A stretch of DNA of 5,758 bases from Gammaproteobacteria bacterium. Its GTDB lineage: Bacteria; Pseudomonadota; Gammaproteobacteria; BMS3Bbin11. Location of the stretch: positions 1-5,758 of the forward strand of contig JAUWVE010000099.1 of assembly GCA_030617565.1 (NCBI GenBank), given 5' to 3'. The position numbers and the translations under genes are program-made. The notes beneath the pieces were generated by a model. The model had not been told where the DNA came from and did no database searches. It saw nothing but the letters and a program-made list of their open reading frames with translations. Each line of letters opens with the position of its first letter. Position 1 is the stretch's first letter. Below are positions 1 to 4,643 of the stretch, piece by piece.

Positions 1-1
1 T

Positions 2-160
2 AATACGATAAAAGCTACGCATTCAAGCCACAAGCTCGATGAGAAATTATATGCGCTAGTTAAACAACGTTTTGAACAACACATCGGTGACGATGGTGCA
101 CACTTTTTAATGCCGATTCGCGTGGATTTACTGCAACGCCCGCTTTCCAGTCGATCGTGA
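2..160 (+). CDS. C-terminal end of an unrecognised protein (5' truncated)
   Basis: An open frame enters from the left edge and runs 52 codons to a TGA at 158-160. The visible peptide has a helix-like, charged stretch (KLDEKLYALVKQRFEQHIG) followed by a short hydrophobic, possibly beta segment (HFLMPIRVDLLQ) and a polar tail. No catalytic motif is visible. An amphipathic helix followed by a final strand that ends soon afterwards resembles the end of some class I SAM-dependent methyltransferases, but this is only a resemblance of pattern and I do not assign a function. The gene converges on soxA. A GC-rich hairpin at 179-198 lies 18 bases beyond its stop. It could be a chance open frame, but its protein-like composition and the lack of any competing frame make a real gene end more likely. 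Confidence 0.5.
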   Translation, partial: NTIKATHSSHKLDEKLYALVKQRFEQHIGDDGAHFLMPIRVDLLQRPLSSRS

Positions 161-178
161 ACAATAATAGGGGATCAA

Positions 179-198
179 TGGGGTGAAGAGGCGCCCCA
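179..198 (+). terminator. GC-rich hairpin between convergent genes, weak terminator candidate
   Basis: TGGGGTG (179-185) can pair with CGCCCCA (192-198) around a 6-base loop, with one G-U wobble. On the minus-strand transcript that wobble becomes an A-C mismatch, so the fold favours the plus-strand RNA of the truncated gene at 2-160. There is no T-run on either side, so it is not a textbook intrinsic terminator. It may still block read-through or protect a 3' end. Confidence 0.25.
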
Positions 199-253
199 GA
201 ACCTGCTAAACAGTTATTACTTTGTATGTCGGGATGCGGGCATTCTGTGCTTA

Positions 254-1024
254 TTAATACCGTATCCCGGGCGTATCTATCTTCAGTCCATTGCCGCGTG
301 CGTTCATGTTGACTTCGAAGTTTATGTATTCGTCCGATCCTATGGGGTAGGGCTCAGCGCGCAGGTTATTCAGGCATCCGGTGATGCGCTCGTGTGTCCC
401 CACAACTTTTCCTGCCGTGTAGCGATAGCCTGGGAATCCATTGCTTTGTCCCTGGGTGAGTATCTGGCCACGAAAGGTTCTGCCGGCGTGGTAAACGTGG
501 CATTGGTGGCAGGCAATATCGACCTGGCCCCAGCGTGTGCGAAACAGTTTCTTGCCGGCATCGTAATAGGGCGACATGTCACCACTGACATCAACATCGA
601 TGGTCTCTCCAAGTGCAAGGCGACGAACAAAGGCTTCTAGTTGCAGTGCTTCCTGACTCGCATACTTCATTGGCGTGCCACCGATCCTTTCGTTCTGACA
701 TATCAGGATTTGTCCGCGCAGGGTGACGGGTTTTTTTAGCTCTGTACTATAAACCGGGTAGCGGGCGATATGTTTTGTATCAAGTTTGCTAGCTCCGTCG
801 CCATGGCAGGAGGCGCAGGATCTTCCGTTTTTCCCCGTTGTGGAAAATTGTATTTCACCGGCATCAACAGCCATCATGCCGGGGTTGCCAAAATCGTCAT
901 CCTGCATTTCCTTCATTTCAGGTAGCAGGTAATCGTAGCCGGACTTCGGCGTCTGAGCGTAGGCGGAAGTTAGTAACAGCAGCAGGGCAGAAGTAAAGCA
1001 ATGGGTAATTATCAGTTTTTTCAT
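254..1024 (-). CDS. soxA: SoxA, diheme c-type cytochrome subunit of the SoxAX thiosulfate-oxidising complex
   Basis: Periplasmic subunit that, with SoxX, oxidatively joins thiosulfate to the swinging cysteine arm of SoxY in the Sox pathway. The 256-residue protein begins with a signal peptide (basic MKK, leucine-rich core, AYA cleavage site at about residue 23). Two haem-attachment motifs are present: CASCH at 70-74 and CHQCH at 172-176. Cys109 (LICQNERIG) sits where the cysteine ligand of the first haem is found in the family. Cys217 in RITGCLNNLRAEPYPIGSDE is the expected active-site cysteine, known in the family to be persulfidated and to ligate the second haem, with Arg213 four residues before it. 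Having both CxxCH motifs makes it the diheme type; single-haem SoxA proteins lack the first. The C-terminal RGNGLKIDTPG is also typical. The gene starts 17 bases after the soxX stop, consistent with co-transcription. The ribosome site is weak (AGGCAAG at a distance), so translation may depend on coupling to soxX. Confidence 0.96.
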   Translation of the reverse strand: MKKLIITHCFTSALLLLLTSAYAQTPKSGYDYLLPEMKEMQDDDFGNPGMMAVDAGEIQFSTTGKNGRSCASCHGDGASKLDTKHIARYPVYSTELKKPVTLRGQILICQNERIGGTPMKYASQEALQLEAFVRRLALGETIDVDVSGDMSPYYDAGKKLFRTRWGQVDIACHQCHVYHAGRTFRGQILTQGQSNGFPGYRYTAGKVVGTHERITGCLNNLRAEPYPIGSDEYINFEVNMNARGNGLKIDTPGIRY

Positions 1025-1041
1025 GTCATCTTGCCTGGTAT

Positions 1042-1518
1042 TTATTTTAAACTGGCCAGATAGGCCACAACGTCTTCAATCTCCTGGGCATTGAGCCAGG
1101 TCTTGCCTTTAAGCGAGAGAGCAACCCGGTTTAGCTGTTCCGGACGCCGGTAGTAGCCGGGCATGACGGTTTCAGGGTTAAAGCGTGCCTGGTCCACTAC
1201 GTGCAAACGTAGCATGGCGATCGGCTGGCGTGAGCCGATACCTGTTAACGGTGGCCCGAGATTGCCGAAAAAGGGTTCTTCTGGTATAGGCAGTAGATGA
1301 CAGGCGAGGCAATTGCCACGAGACTGGTTTCCGGCTATTGCTTCACCACGCTTAGCATTTCCGCTTAGCCCACCGAGGGGTTGCTTGATGGTAAAATCTT
1401 CCACCTTCCAGTCAAAGTATGGAAGATCGGCTGATGCCGGTTCCTCAGCGAACGTTGAACTAAACGACAGTAGCGTTATTAATAGAATGAAAATCGGGAG
1501 CTGGTGCATCTGCTGCAT
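1042..1518 (-). CDS. soxX: SoxX, monohaem c-type cytochrome subunit of SoxAX
   Basis: Small electron-transfer partner of SoxA; it takes electrons from the thiosulfate-SoxY coupling reaction and passes them to the respiratory chain through other cytochromes. The 158-residue protein has a signal peptide ending near STFA (residue 24). A single haem motif, CLACH, lies at 70-74 within RGNCLACHLLP. GNLGPPLTGIG and the MPGYYR segment follow, where Met119 is the likely distal haem ligand. The C-terminal helix QEIEDVVAYLASLK is characteristic of SoxX and related cytochromes. The ATG at 1518 is preceded by GGAGAG (complement of 1528-1533) with 9 bases of spacing, which supports this start over the Met at residue 4. 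It is the first gene of a soxX-soxA operon; no soxK, soxB or soxYZ lies next to it here. Confidence 0.95.
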   Translation of the reverse strand: MQQMHQLPIFILLITLLSFSSTFAEEPASADLPYFDWKVEDFTIKQPLGGLSGNAKRGEAIAGNQSRGNCLACHLLPIPEEPFFGNLGPPLTGIGSRQPIAMLRLHVVDQARFNPETVMPGYYRRPEQLNRVALSLKGKTWLNAQEIEDVVAYLASLK

Positions 1519-1564
1519 GATTTGAGTCTCTCCACTGATAAGATTAATGCTTGTATCCGTTTAG

Positions 1565-1591
1565 TCTATAACATACGGCAATTGCTTCCAA
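1565..1591 (-). promoter_or_regulatory. possible sigma-70-type promoter for soxXA
   Basis: On the minus strand TTGGAA (complement of 1586-1591) is followed after 15 bases by TATAGA (complement of 1565-1570), about 50 bases before the soxX ATG. The spacing is 2 bases shorter than ideal and the match is moderate, so this is a candidate only. Confidence 0.22.
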
Positions 1592-1609
1592 TGTCCTTAA
1601 GCTGGACAT
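1591..1609. repeat. perfect dyad ATGTCC-N7-GGACAT upstream of soxX
   Basis: ATGTCC (1591-1596) and GGACAT (1604-1609) form a perfect 6-base inverted repeat around TTAAGCT. It lies directly upstream of, and touches, the candidate -35 of soxX, about 75-90 bases from the start codon, so it could be an operator. It also abuts the possible transposase remnant at 1610-1678 and could instead be part of that element's terminal hairpin. The sequence alone does not decide. Confidence 0.4.
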
Positions 1610-1678
1610 ATGGGGTCAGTCCTTGCATTAGACATGCCTAATTACATTTACCGTATAAACCTCCTGCCTCGATATTAA
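1610..1678 (+). mobile_element. possible 5' remnant of a REP-associated tyrosine transposase (IS200-like) element
   Basis: The stretch around 1611-1633 (ATGGGGTCAGTCCTTGCATT) resembles the leader I associate with RAYT transposase genes in gammaproteobacteria. It is followed by an ATG at 1634 opening a 14-codon frame, MPNYIYRINLLPRY, ending with TAA at 1676-1678. RAYT proteins of one subgroup start with MPNYRR and soon reach a segment like FFTVNLLER. The frame here looks like those two pieces joined after an internal deletion. This is recognition from memory over very short strings; no transposase core (HUH or catalytic tyrosine) is present. A non-coding promoter region is the alternative. Confidence 0.3.
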
Positions 1679-1750
1679 TATAAATAAAAGGCATAAAATA
1701 GACTCTATTAGATATAAAATGATGGTAGTGGCCATTCTATTAGCTTATCC

Positions 1751-1876
1751 AGACCCGCAGAGATTATTGATGAAGTGGTTGCCGTTGTTGACCGCTGGCC
1801 AGAATATGCAAAGGATGCGGGAGTAAAGAAAGAAGTGATTATCGATATAAGTAAGCATCATCGTATAATTTTATAA
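1751..1876 (+). pseudogene. stranded C-terminal fragment of a HipA-like kinase (toxin) gene
   Basis: From 1751 a frame encodes RPAEIIDEVVAVVDRWPE followed by YAKDAGVKKEVIIDISKHHR and IIL, ending at TAA 1874-1876. The pattern of a helix leading to RWPEYAKDAGV, then an isoleucine-rich helix ending in HR plus hydrophobics, resembles the extreme C-terminus of HipA-family serine/threonine kinases of type II toxin-antitoxin modules. Upstream, the frame closes at a TAA (1715-1717) with no start codon or ribosome site, and none of the kinase core or of a HipB antitoxin is present, so it is a relic with about 90% of the gene missing. It lies between soxX and the DUF2058 gene in AT-rich DNA next to the possible transposase remnant. 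Family recognition rests on about 40 residues. Confidence 0.55.
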
Positions 1877-1967
1877 GTTTACCTTGATGGTCCAGGCCTG
1901 GGTATACTGGAAAATATTCGCAGCCAGTTTCGCAGCCAATAGTGGCCAGATTCTATAGGAGTATCTC
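1877..1967 (+). promoter_or_regulatory. leader of the DUF2058 gene with palindrome, TATACT box and direct repeat
   Basis: This segment holds a TATACT box (1903-1908) with a poor -35 partner (TTTACC at 1878-1883, 19 bases away). A perfect 10-base palindrome CCAGGCCTGG (1892-1901) lies directly before the box. Two identical TTCGCAGCCA copies follow at 1917-1926 and 1929-1938. The ribosome site AGGAG (1957-1961) is 6 bases before the ATG at 1968. The promoter reading is tentative; the ribosome site is solid. Confidence 0.4.
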
Positions 1968-2522
1968 ATGGGCAATTCCCTGTTCGACCAGCTGAATAAA
2001 TCGGGGCTGGTGGATAATAATAAAGCGAAGCAGGCAAAAAAGGAAAAGTACCGACAGGCCAAAAAACAGAAAGGCAGGCAGGCGAAGCCATTGCCTGAAA
2101 GCAAGCTGCGGGCGCAGCAGGTGCAGGTTGAGAAGGTGCAGCGGGATCGTGAACTAAATCAGCAGCGCAAGCAGGCGGCTGAGAAGAAAGCCATTGCTGC
2201 GCAGATCAAGCAACTGATCGAGATGAACCGTATAGAAGCTGATGAGGCTGAGCGTGATGCAGCGATTGCTTTCAATTTTGTTGATGGTAAAAATGTGCAG
2301 CGGCTATATGTGACAGAAAAATTACAGGAGCAGCTGATGCGGGGGCGTCTGGCAATCGTCAAACTGGAAGGCGGCTATAATCTGGTGCCTGCGGGCGTGG
2401 CAGAAAAAATAATATTGCGTGACCCCACATGCGTGATGCATTGCGCTGCTGCAGAGCCTGAGGCAAGTGATATGGACGACCCGTATGCCGATTATCAGGT
2501 GCCGGATGATCTGATGTGGTAG
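1968..2522 (+). CDS. yaiL: DUF2058 family protein, YaiL-like
   Basis: A 184-residue soluble protein of the DUF2058 family, annotated in E. coli as a possible nucleoprotein/polynucleotide-associated protein; its biochemical role is not established. Residues 1-14 (SLFDQLNKSGLV) are followed by a long, very basic Lys/Gln/Ala-rich region to about residue 80, likely helical or coiled coil. The conserved core comes next: KQLIEMNRI at 81-89, AFNFVDG at 101-107, GRLAIVKL at 126-133 and NLVPAGVAEKI at 138-148. The C-terminus DPYADYQVPDDLMW (171-184) is the family's hallmark. Length matches the family. The ATG has AGGAG six bases upstream. The next gene on the same strand encodes an RRM protein 171 bases downstream, so two likely RNA-associated proteins are neighbours, although the gap suggests separate control. 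Confidence 0.93.
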   Translation: MGNSLFDQLNKSGLVDNNKAKQAKKEKYRQAKKQKGRQAKPLPESKLRAQQVQVEKVQRDRELNQQRKQAAEKKAIAAQIKQLIEMNRIEADEAERDAAIAFNFVDGKNVQRLYVTEKLQEQLMRGRLAIVKLEGGYNLVPAGVAEKIILRDPTCVMHCAAAEPEASDMDDPYADYQVPDDLMW

Positions 2523-2693
2523 CAGGGAATAGATAGCGCGACATCGAGTATTCGTGTAATATATCTATAAGAATGCGATTTTCGCACAGTGCCTCATTGG
2601 TAGTAAGATTCCTGAAGTAGTTTTGCTTTATCTCCTGTTTCGCCCTGTCTGACTCACATTTCTCCTTTTTTAATTTCTCAGCAGGATACAATA
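2523..2693 (+). promoter_or_regulatory. long leader region of the RRM protein gene
   Basis: 171 non-coding bases separate the DUF2058 stop from the TTG start. They contain an AT-rich stretch with TATAAG near 2565-2570, a small TGCG-N5-CGCA hairpin at about 2575-2587, and a pyrimidine-rich tract with TTTTTT near 2655-2680 just before the ribosome site. No clear -35/-10 pair can be assigned. Long leaders are common in cold-induced RNA-binding protein genes, so control at the RNA level is possible but not shown. Confidence 0.3.
2683..2686 (+). promoter_or_regulatory. ribosome binding site supporting a TTG start
   Basis: AGGA lies 7 bases before the TTG at 2694. No ATG or GTG lies in frame between this site and the RNP2 motif at residue 4, so the site fixes TTG as the start of the RRM gene. 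Confidence 0.75.
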
Positions 2694-2969
2694 TTGAAAA
2701 AAATCTTTGTCGGTGGTTTACCACAGGATGCGAATGACGCAAGCGTTACCGAACTTTTTTCGGAATTCGGCACGGTTCGTTCGATCAAGCTGGTGACAGA
2801 CGTATTTTCCGGCCGCTGTCGCGGTTTTGGATTTATTGAAATGGAAGGGCACGAAGCACGTGCCGCCATAGAAGCGCTTGATGGCCGGATGTACAATAAC
2901 GCCCCGCTTAAAGTTCGTTTTGAAGACACTACACGCAGCAAAGGTAAGGGACGCGGACGCCGTCGCTAG
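2694..2969 (+). CDS. single-RRM RNA-binding protein
   Basis: A 91-residue protein consisting of one RNA recognition motif and a short basic tail. RNP2 is IFVGGL at residues 4-9 and RNP1 is RGFGFIEM at 43-50. The RNA-stacking aromatics Phe5, Phe45 and Phe47 are all present. The tail from about residue 81 (RSKGKGRGRRR) is Arg/Gly/Lys-rich and should add non-specific RNA affinity. The architecture matches the small bacterial RRM proteins known from cyanobacteria (Rbp family, several cold-induced) and found in many proteobacteria. It probably acts in the cytoplasm as an RNA chaperone or post-transcriptional regulator; the targets are unknown. The start is TTG with a good AGGA site, which would lower translation relative to ATG. 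The stop at 2967-2969 lies 5 bases before the heptamer repeat block. Confidence 0.93.
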   Translation: MKKIFVGGLPQDANDASVTELFSEFGTVRSIKLVTDVFSGRCRGFGFIEMEGHEARAAIEALDGRMYNNAPLKVRFEDTTRSKGKGRGRRR

Positions 2970-2973
2970 ACGG

Positions 2974-3072
2974 CAGAAAGCAGAAAGCACAATTAGGTCT
3001 TATGTCGTAGGTCAAAAACCTTGTAATTTAACTTTTTGGTTTCAGTCTGTAGACATAAGACATAAGACCTGG
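2974..3072. repeat. heptamer-unit inverted repeat block, copy 1
   Basis: From 2974 the sequence runs in 7-base steps: CAGAAAG, CAGAAAG, CACAATT, AGGTCTT, ATGTCGT, AGGTCAA. After a T-rich centre, the opposite-strand version appears as GACATAA (3052-3058), GACATAA (3059-3065) and GACCTGG. The arms AGGTCTTATGTC (2995-3006) and GACATAAGACCT (3059-3070) are a perfect 12-base inverted repeat 52 bases apart. A nested CAAAAA/TTTTTG stem (3013-3018 with 3033-3038) lies inside. The block fills the gap between the convergent RRM and PAP2 genes and ends 4 bases before the PAP2 stop. It could act as a two-way transcription end or as an RNA-stabilising fold, although the long loop is unlike a simple terminator. 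It shares unit length and the WAAGACN core with the block at 4481-4574. Confidence 0.75.
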
Positions 3073-3076
3073 GTCC

Positions 3077-3769
3077 TCAAACTTTCCTACGCAGAATCCA
3101 GTTACCCAGCAACAGGCATAACAAAGCCCAGACTGCTCCGGCAAGCCAGCCGGCGATGATGTCGGTTGGCCAGTGGACACCCAGGTACAGCCTGCTGATA
3201 CCGACCAATATGGTTAGCAGCACTGACCAGCACAGAATGTAGATTTTTATCTGGTTGTTATTGGTAGAAAGGGACAGTAGGGCGCCAAGGGTTAGAAAAA
3301 CTATGGTTGACATCATCGCATGACCGCTCGGGAAGCTACTCAATGCAGCATCTGTTGCATGGGGGACTATGTCAGGGCGCGGGCGCTCGAAGAAACCTTT
3401 TAAAAGACCGTTCAGTAACGAACCTGCTGGAATTGACAGGGCCACAAATATAGCCAGCTTATGTCGTTGGCTTAACCATAAATAACCGCAGGCGGCGACC
3501 GTCAGCAAGCCCAGAACCAGCAGTCCACCGAGTGCGGTTATGTCTCGCATTACCACTTCAAGCCAGGCAGGCCCAATCGGATCCGATAAATCGGCCGGGT
3601 TACGAAACCACAGCAGCACGCGGTGATCGAACCCCAGGGTTTCACCTTCAATTACTTCCTCGGTCAGCTTAAAAAAACCTAGCAGTCCCAATGATGCCAG
3701 GATAATGGCAATCTCAGTGGAGTATTCGAGCAGGCTTTTCCTTACCAGGAGGTTCTTAAAATTAAACAT
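3077..3769 (-). CDS. PAP2-family membrane phosphatase
   Basis: A 230-residue integral membrane protein of the type 2 phosphatidic acid phosphatase superfamily. All three catalytic motifs are intact: K124-x6-R131-P132 (KGFFERPRP), P147-S-G-H150, and S192-R193-x5-H199 followed by PTD203. His199 would be the nucleophile and His150 the general acid. About six membrane segments are visible (roughly residues 20-34, 79-99, 104-122, 152-166, 175-191 and 203-226). The active site would face the periplasm, as is usual for lipid phosphate phosphatases acting on undecaprenyl pyrophosphate, phosphatidic acid or phosphatidylglycerol phosphate; the substrate cannot be told from sequence. It starts 2 bases after the dehydrogenase stop and has no clear ribosome site of its own, so translational coupling is likely. 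Confidence 0.93.
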   Translation of the reverse strand: MFNFKNLLVRKSLLEYSTEIAIILASLGLLGFFKLTEEVIEGETLGFDHRVLLWFRNPADLSDPIGPAWLEVVMRDITALGGLLVLGLLTVAACGYLWLSQRHKLAIFVALSIPAGSLLNGLLKGFFERPRPDIVPHATDAALSSFPSGHAMMSTIVFLTLGALLSLSTNNNQIKIYILCWSVLLTILVGISRLYLGVHWPTDIIAGWLAGAVWALLCLLLGNWILRRKV

Positions 3770-3771
3770 AT

Positions 3772-4452
3772 TTAATAAGGTACTATTTGACCATCGAAAG
3801 CCACAAACGCGCCTGATTCATAATTTTCGATATTTTCAATTATACCAGACATGCCTGCAACGGATTCGGAAACATCGACCAGACCCGTCAAACCCACCAT
3901 ATCGGTACGGACCCAGCCGGGGTGTAAGATGATGACACTGATCCCCTCCGGCTGCAGATCCACAGCCATAGATTTTGAGATGATGACCAGTGCTGCTTTC
4001 GCCGCCCGATAGGCATAGGTGCCACCGCTAGTGTTATCACCCGAGGAACCCATTTTTGAGCTGATATTGGCTATGACCCCGCCGGGCCTGCTGAGCTTTT
4101 CCTGCAAGGTTTGCACTACACGTAGCGGTGCGATGCAGTCTACTTCATAGACCTCATGCATCGCTTCAGGCGTTACTTTCTGTAATGATTGACCATCTTT
4201 TTTCGGACCGTAGATGCCGGCATTATTGATGATCAAATCAATGTGGCCGGGTAATGACTGCAGCAATGAGTCCGATGCCGGGCGGGTAACATCCCATTGC
4301 AGGAGATTCAAGTCATTATATTGATCGCACAGAGTGGTCAGTTTTCCTGATTCGGTCCGGTAGCAGGCATACACAGTATGCCCGTGCTTTAGATAATACT
4401 CTGTAAAGCCAAGACCAATGCCACGGCCGGCGCCTGTTATTAGGACGTTCAT
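3772..4452 (-). CDS. short-chain dehydrogenase/reductase (SDR), C-factor-like
   Basis: A 226-residue classical-type SDR, a cytoplasmic NAD(P)-dependent oxidoreductase with unknown substrate. The Rossmann nucleotide motif TGAGRGIG is at 6-13, NNAG at 76-79, the catalytic serine at about 131-132 (NISSKMGS), and Y148-RAA-K152 is the catalytic YxxxK. PGWVRTDM at 178-185 is typical of the C-factor/CsgA-like branch. The asparagine that completes the usual Asn-Ser-Tyr-Lys tetrad seems to be replaced by Asp105 (YEVDCIAPL, where VNxxxPL is usual). The start is well supported by AGGAGA a few bases upstream (complement of 4457-4462). It is the first gene of an operon with the PAP2 phosphatase. A heptamer repeat block begins 28 bases upstream of its start codon, within its probable leader or promoter. 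Confidence 0.92.
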   Translation of the reverse strand: MNVLITGAGRGIGLGFTEYYLKHGHTVYACYRTESGKLTTLCDQYNDLNLLQWDVTRPASDSLLQSLPGHIDLIINNAGIYGPKKDGQSLQKVTPEAMHEVYEVDCIAPLRVVQTLQEKLSRPGGVIANISSKMGSSGDNTSGGTYAYRAAKAALVIISKSMAVDLQPEGISVIILHPGWVRTDMVGLTGLVDVSESVAGMSGIIENIENYESGAFVAFDGQIVPY

Positions 4453-4480
4453 GGTTTCTCCTGTGGAGAGAGCGTAGATA

Positions 4481-4574
4481 AAAGACTAAGGATCAAGGAT
4501 TCAAGATTTAAGATCAAGAGCAAAAAATAATAATATTTTAACCTCGTGTCTTTTGTCCTTCATCTTTCATCCTA
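4481..4574. repeat. heptamer-unit inverted repeat block, copy 2
   Basis: The left arm is a run of degenerate 7-base units: AAAGACT, AAGGATC, AAGGATT, CAAGATT, TAAGATC, AAGAGCA (4481-4522). An A/T-rich centre follows (4523-4545). The right arm (4547-4574), read on the other strand, gives TAGGATG, AAAGATG, AAGGACA and AAAGACA. The arms therefore pair imperfectly over about 28 bases, with AAAGAC facing GTCTTT and AGGAT facing ATCCT. The block occupies the middle of the 191-base gap between the divergent SDR and ppx genes, so it lies in the transcribed leader or promoter of at least one of them. Unit length, orientation switch and core resemble the block at 2974-3072. Confidence 0.7.
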
Positions 4575-4643
4575 ACCCTGCCAATGAAACAAGAAAGAAG
4601 CTAAACTTATGCTGTCTCTTATAGAAGAAAATATTCCAAAAAA

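Noticed and set aside
392..640. 82-codon plus-strand open frame
   Set aside because: It lies entirely inside soxA on the other strand and has no recognisable motif or ribosome site; shadow frame.
2575..2587. TGCG-N5-CGCA mini hairpin after the DUF2058 gene as a terminator
   Set aside because: Only a 4-base stem and no T-run follows; too weak for an intrinsic terminator.
2359..2742. 127-codon minus-strand open frame spanning the DUF2058-RRM gap
   Set aside because: It overlaps the conserved ends of two well-supported plus-strand genes, its translation is low-complexity and unlike any family I know, and no ribosome site is evident.
2974..3072. CRISPR array
   Set aside because: Units are 7 bases, degenerate, with no spacers of uniform length and no cas genes nearby.
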